Of a stretch of 64,000 bases of DNA, positions 9,852 through 21,856 are shown one piece after another (positions within the stretch are counted from its first letter, which is position 1; each line of letters opens with the position of its first letter). The notes below the pieces were generated by a model. It was not told the DNA's origin. It made no database searches and worked only from the letters and a program-made list of their open reading frames with translations. Source of the stretch: Dryomyza anilis (Eukaryota; Arthropoda; Insecta; Diptera; Dryomyzidae). The position numbers were made by a program, and so were the translations under genes. Location of the stretch: assembly GCA_951804985.1 (NCBI GenBank), contig OX638131.1, positions 57,581,344-57,645,343 of the forward strand. Direction: 5' to 3'.

Positions 9852-12800
9852 AACGAGTCAGATCTGCGGGGCACGATTTGACTCCCATAACCGATTGCCC
9901 AGAATCTCCATTTCACAAATTGCTCGAAAGCCAAATAGCTTAACTGTCGAAGGAGTCATTGATTGTACAACATATATGGTAACATTGGATACGGGAGCTT
10001 CACACTCTATAATAAGAAGTAACCTTATTAAGGACGTAGTAGAGCCACTTATAGGAATAAGATTGCAAACAGCTACAGGCGAAGAGGCCCCTATCAGAGG
10101 AAAGATTACCAAGGAAATCACGATTGGTACTACTACAGTTAAGCATGATTTTATAGTGGCGGAAATAGTAGACGAAATAATACTTGGCATGGACTTCATG
10201 ATAAGAAACGGTTTCACACTAGATTTAACAAGAAAAATTTTGAGTTATGCCAACACGGAGATCCAACTAAACATTGATTGTGACCAGAGCCCGAAAATTA
10301 AACAAGTTATTGCTCATAAAAATAGAAAAATACCACCTAATTCAGAAGCAATTGTTTGGGCGAAATTAAATGGAGATTGTGGGATAAGCAAGTTGTGGGT
10401 TATAGAAGCGAATGATGAGCAAATGAGCAGAAGTAATATTGTTGTCGGAAGTAGAAGCGACAAAAGACAAAGTTGTTCCAATAAGAGTTCTCAACATGGA
10501 AAACTCGTCCAAATTAATTAAAAAGGGAACAGTGATAGGCCAGTGTCAAGAGGCATCAGCGATTATAAATTGTGAGTCAAATCCATCAAGGGACTACGAC
10601 ACATCGCAAATAAACAAACAATCTACTCACAGGTTTATGAATGAGTGGACGAAGGATTTGGGTGGCAAAGAAAAGAGTCAAGTGCAACAGCTAATTGACA
10701 AATATCGGTGTATATTTGCTGAAAAGGGCCAAAAGGATGGCAGAACTTCCATTGTAAAACATCGAATAGACACTGGTGATTCTAACACAATTCGTCAAGC
10801 ATCAAGAAGGGTACCACTTGCGAAAAGAGACGAAGTATCACATTTGGTTGAAGAAATGCACACAAATGGCGTGGTGGAACCATCTGAGAGTCCATGGAGT
10901 ACACCAGTAGTATTGGTGAAAAAGAAGGACGGTAGTACTCGGTTTTGCGTTGATTACCGAAAACTTAATGATGTCACCAAGAAAGATAGTTATCCGCTGC
11001 CTAGAATCGATGACACCTTGGATACACTATCTAATGCTTAGTGGTTTTCAACGTTGGACTTGCAAAGCGGTTACTGGCAAGTAGAAATCGATAAAAAAAG
11101 ATCGAGAGAAGACCGCATTCAGTACTGGAGATGGACTATGGTAATTTTTGGTTATGCCATTTGGACTATGCAATGCCCCAGCAACATTCGAGCGGTTAAT
11201 GGAGCACGTATTAAAAGGTTTACACTGGAAAACATGCCTAGTATACCTTGATGACATAATTGTTATAGGCAAAGATTTCAACGAACATCTAAGAAATCTA
11301 GAGGAAGTATTCCTACGATTTAAAAGTGCGGGTCTACAACTTAGCCCAAAGAAATGCTCACTTTTCAAGAAAGAAGTCAAGTATCTGGGTCATCGAATTA
11401 CCACGGAAGGAGTGCATACCGATGAGGATAAAATAGCTGCAGTCAAGGAGTGGCCCAGACCGCAAAATCTACATGACCTACGAAGTTTCTTGGGGCTATG
11501 TACATACTACAGACGATTTGTTCCAGGTTTTGCCAATGTTGTAAGCAGTCTTCATGAGTTGACAAGAAAGAACCGCTCATTTCAATAGGGCGATGATCAA
11601 GAAAGGGCATTTTTGAAATTAAAAGATCTACTGTGCTCGGCACCAATTCTTGCGTATCCAATTCCAGGTGAGATATTTATACTTGATATGGATGCAAGTG
11701 GATACGGAATAGGCGGAGTTCTCTCTCAAGTGATCAATGGGCAAAAAAAAGTGATCGCATACTACAGTAAAACATTGTCCAAGCCCGAGCGAAATTACTG
11801 TGTCACCAGGAGGGAGCTTCTTGCTGTAATTGAAAGTGTTAAAAATTTCCATAAGTATCTGTACGGACAACAGTTTCACTTAAGAACCGATCACGCAGCA
11901 CTACGATGGTTACTTCAGTTCAAAGATCCGGAAGGCCAAATTGCGCGTTGGATAGAACGATTACAGAGCTACGATTTCTCAATCGAACATCGTAAAGGAG
12001 GAAATCATGGAAATGCAGATGCTCTGTCACGGCGTCCTTGTAAACTTGAATGCAGACATTGTCTAAGAGCGGAAGGAAAAGAAAACTTAATTGATATTCG
12101 TTTGCTGAATGTTTTACCCGATGAAAAATGGACTCCGGACCAAATTCAAATTGATCAAAAGAGTGATCCCGACCTCACAAAAATCATGATTTTCAAGCAA
12201 AGAAAACCAACATGGGAAGATATAGCTGCCGACAGTGCAATAACTAAAGCTTACTGGGCACAGTGGCAGAGCTTAAAGCTGCAAGGTGGTTGCTTATATG
12301 GTGTATGGGAAAATGAAGATGGCACATCCGCTCGAAGTTTGATTGTTGTTCCCAAGTCAAAAATAAAAGAGATATTAGCGGAATACCATGGTGGATCTAG
12401 TGGTGGTCATTTGGGCATTATTAAAACGGTCGAGAAGGTAAAGAAACGTTTTTATTGGATTGGGTGCCAAGAGTCAGTCGCCGATTGGATTCGCAGTTGC
12501 CCGCAATGTGTACCAGCAAAAGAACCAACAGTCAGAAGTCGCGGCAGGATGCATCAATACAACGTGGGAGCACCATTCGAGCGTATTGCCATGGATGTCG
12601 CCGGGCCGTTTCCAATCAGTGATGCGGGGAATAAGTATGTGCTTGTCGTCATTGACTACTTCAGCATGTGGCCTGAAGTGTATCCTATGCCGAATCAAGA
12701 AGCCACAACAGTTGCGGATGTATAAGTTAACAACTGGGTAAGCCGTTTTGGAGTACCGTTGGAATTGCATTCAGATCAAGGAAGAAATTTTGAGTCTGCT

Positions 12801-13295
12801 GTATTTAAAGAAGTATGCAAAGTCCTCAACATACACAAAACACGAACAACGCCTTTGCACCCGCAATCAGACGGCATGGTGGAGAGATTCAATCGGACTT
12901 TGGAAGAGTATCTCAGAAAAGTGGTTGATAAAAATCAAAAAGATTGGGATACACACATACCACTATTCCTCATGGCTTATCGAACGGCGGTTCATGATAC
13001 CACAACAGCTTCACCATCTAAAATTTTGTTTGGAACAGACTTAAGATTACCTGCGGATTTAAAGTTTGGTGCGAGTCCTTCAGCTGGAATTCCTGTACAC
13101 AATTATGTTTTCAGAAAAAGTGAAGAAATGAACGATGTGCATCAGTTTGTAAGACAGCGTACGCAATTTGCGAGTGAAAAGATGAAGGCCAGATACGACT
13201 TGCGCACAAATTCAGAGGGATTTACAGAAGGACAACTTGTTTTGCTCTATAACCCACAAAGGAAGAAAGGCTTACCATGTGTTAGCATGTGTTAG
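9852..13295 (+). pseudogene. pol: Pol polyprotein of gypsy 2, copy 1 (PR-RT-RNaseH-IN), disabled
   Basis: Protease: TLDTGASHS active site (~9984-10010) and the ILGMDFM flap region (~10180-10200). [24 protein letters not shown] (10890s-10960s), FGLCNAPATF and YLDDIIV (~11248-11268). RNase H: LDMDASGYGIG, TRRELLAVIE, RTDHAALRW, NADALSRR. Integrase: CX2C after a zinc domain (CPQC ~12500), AMDVAG, HSDQGRNF, SDGMVERF (DD35E). Defects: frame change near 10440, TAG 11039-11041, frame change ~11105, TAA 11142-11144, TAG 11586-11588, TAA 12723-12725. The integrase C-terminus is lost to a deletion that joins it to the LTR (13285), so no GPY/F-like tail or polypurine tract is visible. Compared with copy 2 it has an extra 11 bp near 10412 and lacks 6 bp near 12196. 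Confidence 0.92.
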
Positions 13296-13745
13296 AAAGA
13301 GACGGAAGATCATTCAGCGCACTGTGGCAGTGTGCGAGAAAGAGATGGAAGATCAGCGCATTAAAACACATGAGTGCGAATGAGATGCCAATAGTATGCG
13401 TCATTCACGAAACGAGTAGAAGGTTCTCGAAACAAGTCGAAGCTTGTCGAAACGTGCCGAACTGATGCATGCAGTATATGCCGCGCATCTGAGGCACTGT
13501 ACTTCAGTTGTGATTTAATAGTGAACTAGTGCGTCTCGTGAGTGAACATTGTAAAGATAAATTGTAGTAATTCAGCAGTTGATATAAGTGATTATTCTTT
13601 AAGTTGTTATTTAAATTAATAAAGTTAATTAATACTAGTTGAAATAATACTAGTTAAAACCAAATATAAGTGCGTTTTTATTTTGTACACAATCCAGCGA
13701 TACGAACTCGTATAACAGTTTTCCGTAGACTGAATTTTCGTAACA
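13285..13745 (+). repeat. LTR c of gypsy 2: 5'-truncated, mosaic, shared by both copies
   Basis: It lacks the first 78 bp of the LTR; the joint lies in a doubled CATGTGTTAG (13276-13295). Its first ~320 bp carry LTR d-type variants (for example GTGAGTGAAC, TTTAAGTTG, and a TATA box reduced to TATATGCC), but its last ~50 bp carry LTR b-type variants (GCGATACG, CGTATAAC, CGTAGACT). That pattern marks a crossover between about 13602 and 13697. Confidence 0.9.
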
Positions 13746-13746
13746 T

Positions 13747-13763
13747 TGGTGTCAGAAGTGGGA
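13747..13763 (+). promoter_or_regulatory. Primer binding site after LTR c
   Basis: Same 17-base PBS as after LTRs a and b. Its presence next to a truncated 3'-type LTR is a consequence of the recombination that built the tandem. Confidence 0.75.
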
Positions 13764-13775
13764 TTGTGATACAAA

Positions 13776-15200
13776 ATGGTTAAATTTGAACAACTTAAAG
13801 TCGACCAGCTAAAGAAGGAGCTGTCGATTCGTAATATTCCAACTGCTGGTACGAAAGTAGAGCTGCAAAAGCGCCTAATGGACGAATTAGAGGCGCAGGG
13901 CATTGATCTTACGATGCAAAATTTTGAAGTGGAAGTTGCAGCACCGTCATCGAAAAATTTGGACACAGAGGAGAAAGTACAGACCCAAGTTTTTGATATG
14001 AGCCAGTTGATCGGAGCTATAATGGCTCAAGAAAATTCCAGACAGTTTCTAGAAAATTCAAAACAATTTCAAGAAAATTCTAATCAGCTCAAATTAGACA
14101 TGAAGTAAGAACTTCTAGAAAATTCCAACAAATGGGAACAGAAACTTCAAGAAAATTCGAAACAGCAACTAGAAAGTTCTAATCAACTGCAAACTGAAAT
14201 TAAGCAGCAGATGCAGGAGCATTCTAAGCAGCTTTTGGAAGTTTCTAATACACTCCATAGCAAAGTGACGGAGCTAGAAACTCATGTAAATGACATGGAA
14301 GTGAACATTGATGACAAAATTCAAAGATTAGAAAACGGTATAGACAAAGAAATCCAGGAAATAAAAAAAAATTTGCACATGTTGAAGATAAATGGACCTA
14401 CACAGCATGTTTTTAGTGGTATGAGGCTAAAATCGCCGATTTACGATGGAACCACAGCGTTCAACGTTTTCAAGCTGCAATTTGAGACCACGGCTGTAAG
14501 TAATCGATGGAATAATGAGGACAGCGTAGCCGCACTTATCGTGGCGCTTAAAGGAAGCGCAGCCGAAGTATTGCAGACTGTTCCAGAAAGTGATCGAAAC
14601 AGTTATTTAGCGGTTATGGCTGCACTGCAGCGAAAATATGGCAGTGATCACATGAAACAGATATACCGAATGGAGCTGAAGGGCAGATTGCAACGAAATG
14701 GCGAAACTTTGCAGGCGTATGCAGCGGAAGTCGAGAGGCTTGCGCATTTGTCGTATGCAGATTCAACGAGTGATTTCATAGAAAAGTGCAAGATCGAAGC
14801 CTTCGTTGACGGCATACGTGATCCGGAAACAAGACGTGCCACAGTGACAATGCCGAATGTGACATTTACGGAAACTGTAACCACAGCGCTAACACAGGAG
14901 ACAGCAACTACGTTGTGCCGCCCAGCGCCAAAGGTCCGTAAACTAGATGTGGAGAATGAAGACCTACTTCAGGTAATTTGCCAAGCGTTAAAAAGTGGAG
15001 CTAAACCTGATTACACTGCTGCCAACCGAGACACCCAATTTAAAGGTAAATGCTACAACTGTGATACATATGGGCATATGGCACGTGATTGTCGTAAAAA
15101 ACGCAAGCGCTCAATGAATCCATTTGCAAATGAACCCCGACATGAAGAAACCCAGGATCATGTCCAAAATAAAGTACATTTTAATCAATCTTTAAACTAA
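13776..15200 (+). pseudogene. gag: Gag polyprotein of gypsy 2, copy 2 (same internal stop)
   Basis: Offset 5349 from copy 1 and nearly identical; the same in-frame TAA is at 14106-14108. One replacement is visible in the capsid (Met to Lys in NVFMLQF, base ~14473). It retains the SAP-like, coiled-coil, capsid and CX2CX4HX4C parts. Sharing of the stop shows that the copies descend from one damaged element. Confidence 0.9.
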
Positions 15201-18200
15201 AACGAGTCAGATCTGCGGGGCACGATTTGACTCCCATAACCGATTGCCCAGAATCTCCATTTCACAAATTGCTCGAAAGCCAAATAGCTTAACTGTCGAA
15301 GGAGTCATTGATTGTACAACATATATGGTAACATTGGATACGGGAGCTTCACACTCTATAATAAGAAGTAACCTTATTAAGGACGTAGTAGAGCCACTTA
15401 TAGGAATAAGATTGCAAACAGCTACAGGCGAAGAGGCCCCTATCAGAGGAAAGATTACCAAGGAAATCACGATTGGTACTACTACAGTTAAGCATGATTT
15501 TATAGTGGCGGAAATAGTAGACGAAATAATACTTGGCATGGACTTCATGATAAGAAACGGTTTCACACTAGATTTAACAAGAAAAATTTTGAGTTATGCC
15601 AACACGGAGATCCAACTAAACATTGATTGTGACCAGAGCCCGAAAATTAAACAAGTTATTGCTCATAAAAATAGAAAAATACCACCTAATTCAGAAGCAA
15701 TTGTTTGGGCGAAATTAAATGGAGATTGTGGGATAAGCAAGTTGTGGGTTATAGAAGCGAATGAGCAGAAGTAATATTGTTGTCGGAAGTAGAAGCGACA
15801 AAAGACAAAGTTGTTCCAATAAGAGTTCTCAACATGGAAAACTCGTCCAAATTAATTAAAAAGGGAACAGTGATAGGCCAGTGTCAAGAGGCATCAGCGA
15901 TTATAAATTGTGAGTCAAATCCATCAAGGGACTACGACACATCGCAAATAAACAAACAATCTACTCACAGGTTTATGAATGAGTGGACGAAGGATTTGGG
16001 TGGCAAAGAAAAGAGTCAAGTGCAACAGCTAATTGACAAATATCGGTGTATATTTGCTGAAAAGGGCCAAAAGGATGGCAGAACTTCCATTGTAAAACAT
16101 CGAATAGACACTGGTGATTCTAACACAATTCGTCAAGCATCAAGAAGGGTACCACTTGCGAAAAGAGACGAAGTATCACATTTGGTTGATGAAATGCACA
16201 CAAATGGCGTGGTGGAACCATCTGAGAGTCCATGGAGTACACCAGTAGTATTGGTGAAAAAGAAGGACGGTAGTACTCGGTTTTGCGTTGATTACCGAAA
16301 ACTTAATGATGTCACCAAGAAAGATAGTTATCCGCTGCCTAGAATCGATGACACCTTGGATACACTATCTAATGCTTAGTGGTTTTCAACGTTGGACTTG
16401 CAAAGCGGTTACTGGCAAGTAGAAATCGATAAAAAAAGATCGAGAGAAGACCGCATTCAGTACTGGAGATGGACTATGGTAATTTTTGGTTATGCCATTT
16501 GGACTATGCAATGCCCCAGCAACATTCGAGCGGTTAATGGAGCACGTATTAAAAGGTTTACACTGGAAAACATGCCTAGTATACCTTGATGACATAATTG
16601 TTATAGGCAAAGATTTCAACGAACATCTAAGAAATCTAGAGGAAGTATTCCTACGATTTAAAAGTGCGGGTCTACAACTTAGCCCAAAGAAATGCTCACT
16701 TTTCAAGAAAGAAGTCAAGTATCTGGGTCATCGAGTTACCACGGAAGGAGTACATACCGATGAGGATAAAATAGCTGCAGTCAAGGAGTGGCCCAGACCG
16801 CAAAATCTACATGACCTACGAAGTTTCTTGGGGCTATGTACATACTACAGACGATTTGTTCCAGGTTTTGCCAATGTTGTAAGCAGTCTTCATGAGTTGA
16901 CAAGAAAGAACCGCTCATTTCAATAGGGCGATGATCAAGAAAGGGCATTTTTGAAATTAAAAGATCTACTGTGCTCGGCACCAATTCTTGCGTATCCAAT
17001 TCCAGGTGAGATATTTATACTTGATATGGATGCAAGTGGATACGGAATAGGCGGAGTTCTCTCTCAAGTGATCAATGGGCAAAAAAAAGTGATCGCATAC
17101 TACAGTAAAACATTGTCCAAGCCCGAGCGAAATTACTGTGTCACCAGGAGGGAGCTTCTTGCTGTAATTGAAAGTGTTAAAAATTTCCATAAGTATCTGT
17201 ACGGACAACAGTTTCACTTAAGAACCGATCACGCAGCACTACGATGGTTACTTCAGTTCAAAGATCCGGAAGGCCAAATTGCGCGTTGGATAGAACGATT
17301 ACAGAGCTACGATTTCTCAATCGAACATCGTAAAGGAGGAAATCATGGAAATGCAGATGCTCTGTCACGGCGTCCTTGTAAACTTGAATGCAGACATTGT
17401 CTAAGAGCGGAAGGAAAAGAAAACTTAATTGATATTCGTTTGCTGAATGTTTTACCCGATGAAAAATGGACTCCGGACCAAATTCAAATTGATCAAAAGA
17501 GTGATCCCGACCTCACAAAAATCATGATTTTCAAGGAACAGCAAAGAAAACCAACATGGGAAGATATAGCTGCCGACAGTGCAATAACTAAAGCTTACTG
17601 GGCACAGTGGCAGAGCTTAAAGCTGCAAGGTGGTTGCTTATATGGTGTATGGGAAAATGAAGATGGCACATCCGCTCGAAGTTTGATTGTTGTTCCCAAG
17701 TCAAAAATAAAAGAGATATTAGCGGAATACCATGGTGGATCTAGTGGTGGTCATTTGGGCATTATTAAAACGGTCGAGAAGGTAAAGAAACGTTTTTATT
17801 GGATTGGGTGCCAAGAGTCAGTCGCCGATTGGATTCGCAGTTGCCCGCAATGTGTACCAGCAAAAGAACCAACAGTCAGAAGTCGCGGCAGGATGCATCA
17901 ATACAACGTGGGAGCACCATTCGAGCGTATTGCCATGGATGTCGCCGGGCCGTTTCCAATCAGTGATGCGGGGAATAAGTATGTGCTTGTCGTCATTGAC
18001 TACTTCAGCATGTGGCCTGAAGTGTATCCTATGCCGAATCAAGAAGCCACAACAGTTGCGGATGTATAAGTTAACAACTGGGTAAGCCGTTTTGGAGTAC
18101 CGTTGGAATTGCATTCAGATCAAGGAAGAAATTTTGAGTCTGCTGTATTTAAAGAAGTATGCAAAGTCCTCAACATACACAAAACACGAACAACGCCTTT

Positions 18201-18639
18201 GCACCCGCAATCAGACGGCATGGTGGAGAGATTCAATCGGACTTTGGAAGAGTATCTCAGAAAAGTGGTTGATAAAAATCAAAAAGATTGGGATACACAC
18301 ATACCACTATTCCTCATGGCTTATCGAACGGCGGTTCATGATACCACAACAGCTTCACCATCTAAAATTTTGTTTGGAACAGACTTAAGATTACCTGCGG
18401 ATTTAAAGTTTGGTGCGAGTCCTTCAGCTGGAATTCCTGTACACAATTATGTTTTCAGAAAAAGTGAAGAAATGAACGATGTGCATCAGTTTGTAAGACA
18501 GCGTACGCAATTTGCGAGTGAAAAGATGAAGGCCAGATACGACTTGCGCACAAATTCAGAGGGATTTACAGAAGGACAACTTGTTTTGCTCTATAACCCA
18601 CAAAGGAAGAAAGGCTTACCATGTGTTAGCATGTGTTAG
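15201..18639 (+). pseudogene. pol: Pol polyprotein of gypsy 2, copy 2, disabled
   Basis: Same domain order and motifs as copy 1. All defects recur at matching places: TAG 16377-16379, TAA 16480-16482, TAG 16924-16926, TAA 18067-18069, and the same frame changes. Differences: it lacks 11 bp near 15762, so the protease frame stops at 15774; it has 6 extra bases near 17536 (two residues, EQ, in frame); and there are a few substitutions (such as Glu to Asp near 16188 and Ile to Val near 16734). The 3' end is truncated into the LTR exactly as in copy 1. Confidence 0.92.
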
Positions 18640-19089
18640 AAAGAGACGGAAGATCATTCAGCGCACTGTGGCAGTGTGCGAGAAAGAGATGGAAGATCAG
18701 CGCATTAAAACACATGAGTGCGAATGAGATGCCAATAGTATGCGTCATTCACGAAACGAGTAGAAGGTTCTCGAAACAAGTCGAAGCTTGTCGAAACGTG
18801 CCGAACTGATGCATGCAGTATATGCCGCGCATCTGAGGCACTGTACTTCAGTTGTGATTTAATAGTGAACTAGTGCGTCTCGTGAGTGAACATTGTAAAG
18901 ATAAATTGTAGTAATTCAGCAGTTGATATAAGTGATTATTCTTTAAGTTGTTATTTAAATTAATAAAGTTAATTAATACTAGTTGAAATAATACTAGTTA
19001 AAACCAAATATAAGTGCGTTTTTATTTTGTACACAATCCAGCGGTACGAACTCGTAGAACAGTTTTCCGTTGACTGAATTTTCGTAACA
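18629..19089 (+). repeat. LTR d of gypsy 2, 5'-truncated 3' LTR
   Basis: It lacks the same first 78 bp as LTR c but keeps the proper end TTTTCGTAACA. It is the true 3' LTR lineage: its last segment has private variants (GCGGTACG, CGTAGAAC, CGTTGACT). Its TATA box is damaged (TATATGCC in place of TATATAAGGCC) as in LTR c. Confidence 0.9.
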
Positions 19090-19116
19090 ATATATATATA
19101 TATATATGTATTTAAA

Positions 19117-19184
<68 letters not shown>
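19090..19184. repeat. TA microsatellite
   Basis: Almost pure (TA)n with a short GTATTTAAAATAAA interruption near 19108-19122. It begins at the base after LTR d and ends just before the first macrosatellite unit. The minus-strand ORF across it is a repeat artefact. Confidence 0.93.
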
Positions 19185-20440
19185 TTATAAGTATGAACAA
19201 ATATTACACAAGTATAAAACAAAAGATATTAAAAAAAAAAAATACAAAACACAAAAATAAACATTTTTCATTTTCTTTTCTTTATGGTTCTTCACTATTC
19301 ATTCAGTTTTGGATTTTGCTGTTCATATGTTGAGCACATAATGTTTTTATATCATGTTGAATTGTCTTGTCAACATCACTTGTTCTATACAATTATTTTT
19401 TATTTGTTAATTCTTGTTAAAATATAATTCAAAATTTTATGTTATTGGATTTTTTTTTTTAGTAAAATGTTGAAGAAATTGAAAATATGGAAAATAAGTA
19501 ACTTAAATACAATTAGTGTTCAAATTCTATTCGTTTTCATAATTAATATGCAGTTTAAGATATTTGTCTTCGATCTTTATTTAAAATTTAAAAGATTAAG
19601 ATTAACATTTCTTGCCTTGCTCTTGCAATTGATCATCACTAGTTTACATATATTGCAGTTCACAGAATTGTTGAAATTTAATTTCTTTGGCTTTTATGGA
19701 TGAAAATTGTACAAAATTCTTCTTCTTTTCAATTCAGATCATATATCAGGTGAAGTCAAAATGTTGCTTTTCATTGGTTTGTGGTCACGAAATTTTAAAT
19801 TAAAATTTTTTTCTTGGCGAAATCAATTAAATAATTCATATAACACAATATTTTTACTAAAATAACAACAAACATTGTTTAAATTACGTTTCCCACTTTA
19901 CCCCAGTATAATAATTTGATCATAATTTAGCACCATATAAAAAAATATGGAAATAAAGAAAATTTATACGAAACCGAAACCGTTTCGTTATAAAAACTTA
20001 AAACCGAAACCGTAACCGAAACCGAAACGCGGAAAAAACCGAAACCGAAATCGAAACCGTTATTCGTTTAGGTTTCAATCCTTGATAGAAAACTATACAT
20101 AAAGAAGTTTTATATATACAAACAAAACTTAAAATAAAATTTCAATTGGAGGTTTCGGCATGCCTGCTAACTTGGAAGTTTAAACAACCTCATGTTTGCT
20201 GAATAGGAGTTTGGCACAACATTATGCTTGCTGACTAGGAGGTTAGCACAATCTCATTCTTGCTCACTAGTAGGTTGGTACAACCTCCTAATCAGCAAGT
20301 TTCCGCAACCGAATAATGCGGTAGGGCAATTAAGTTGGTTGCGGCAACAAATCAGTTCTCTGTGTGTAGTAAACATTTCATTTAAAAAAGGTTTAAAATC
20401 CATTTATTTTTGTAAGAACCAGAATTTAAATATAATATAA

Positions 20441-21856
20441 GGCTCTGCGAATTAACACCTAATGTAAGAAATCCTAACATGAAATGAAATAACCCCTAAC
20501 ATCTAAAAATGTAATAACTCCTAACTAATTATGAAATATGTCCGAAATAAATTTTGAAATAACAGCTTACATATACTTGTTAATTCATTATGAAATATCT
20601 CCTAACCCAAAAATGTGAAATAAGTTTTTAATACAAATATAATATAAAGGTGTTTTTATTAATTGTATACTACTGCCCTTCATACTGGGCATTTTACAAA
20701 TTCACGCGATTTTTTTGGACAAATTTTTCGACTGAGACAATAAAACTTAAAACACTTTTTATATTATTCCTGGTTTTGAAGCATTTTTATTATTTTTATT
20801 ATTCATAACCAAGAATAATAAAAAAGGTTTTAAGTTCATGTCTCAGCCGAAAAATTTGTCAAATAAAATCGCGCGAATATTTTTATTATTCATAACCAAG
20901 AATAATAAAAAAAGGTTTTAGGTTATATTGCCTCAGCCGAAAAGCTTGTCGAATAAAATCGCGCGATTTTGTTGCACAAAATTTTTGGCTGAAGCAATAA
21001 ACTTAAACCCCTTTAGGAATAATAAAAAACAGTTTAATTTTATAAAATTTCGGAACGAAACATACAAAATATTCAATTTAGGAAATTAAAAAAAAGTGAA
21101 TTAACTCCTAACTAAAATTAAATAACTTCTAACAAAACAATATGAATTAACTCCTACACACAGAAACATCCTCTTTTGGCATTGGTTAATTGAACCAACA
21201 TTTCAGTGTTGCAACCGAAATACATTTCTTGTAACCTCATGTCATTAAAATGAACGTACCTTATTTTTCTACAACCGAAATGTTAGTCCACGCAACTGCA
21301 CGATCGGTTGCCGTAACCTCATGATTGCATTTTTCATTCTGCCAAAATTGACATTCGTGCATTTGTTACGGCGTTGTTGTTCAACAGTTGTTGTATCAAA
21401 AAATACGTCAAAAATTTTCACAAGTGGCAAACAATAGGAAATTCATTAATTAAGTAAAAATGCGAAATAAATATACAAATATTAATAAAATAATATATTT
21501 ATTCAATACAAATTTATTCAATACAACCTCACCAACTAGGTGGTTGGCACAACCGAATTTTAACAGTTGTTGCCGCAACCGAATGATTCGGTAGGGCAAT
21601 ATAGTTGGTTTCTGAGACAAATCAGTTATCTGTGCGTAATTAGGTCTTATTTCATTTCTGACATTTTCGCGGTTATTGCACAATTAAATTACTCCTAACA
21701 AATAAAATGAAATTACTCCTAATTTTAATGAAATAACACCTAATGTTTAGGTGTTATTTCATGTGCAATAACTCCTAACTTTATATGTACAATGTTCGGC
21801 TTTATTTCACTTTTTTTTGTTAGGCGTTTTTGCGTTAGGTGCTATTTCGCAGAGCC
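20441..21856. mobile_element. Element T in U1: TIR-bounded non-autonomous DNA element (internally deleted)
   Basis: The ends GGCTCTGCGAATTAACACC and GGTGCTATTTCGCAGAGCC are inverted copies (17 of 19 bases). Subterminal regions are packed with copies of TAACTCCTAAC-type motifs in both orientations. Inside are hairpin modules of GGTTG...CAACC and a block of inverted and direct CGCGCGATTTT motifs (20690-21030). There is no transposase ORF. A 7-bp AATATAA sits at both edges if two A residues are counted with the right end, a possible TSD. The superfamily is unknown to me. Confidence 0.75.

Larger units (their letters stand above)
6222..19089 (+). mobile_element. Gypsy retrotransposon 2 (SAP-gag family), tandem array
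   Basis: The layout is LTR a, 5' gag, short flank, LTR b, full internal region, truncated LTR c, second full internal region, truncated LTR d. LTR termini are TGTTACGAAAA and TTTTCGTAACA, a perfect 11-bp inverted pair. The PBS follows each upstream LTR after one base. Both full internal regions carry the same stops, frameshifts and 3' deletion, so the element was dead before it was duplicated. The order PR-RT-RNaseH-IN in pol makes it Ty3/gypsy; the clade within gypsy cannot be fixed by eye. Confidence 0.93.

Noticed and set aside
19467..19703. 78-residue hydrophobic ORF repeated in all macrosatellite units
   Set aside because: AT-rich Phe/Leu/Ile/Lys composition. Conservation follows from recent DNA duplication, the U2-U3 boundary copy (32458-32664) is truncated without consequence, and no homology is recognised.
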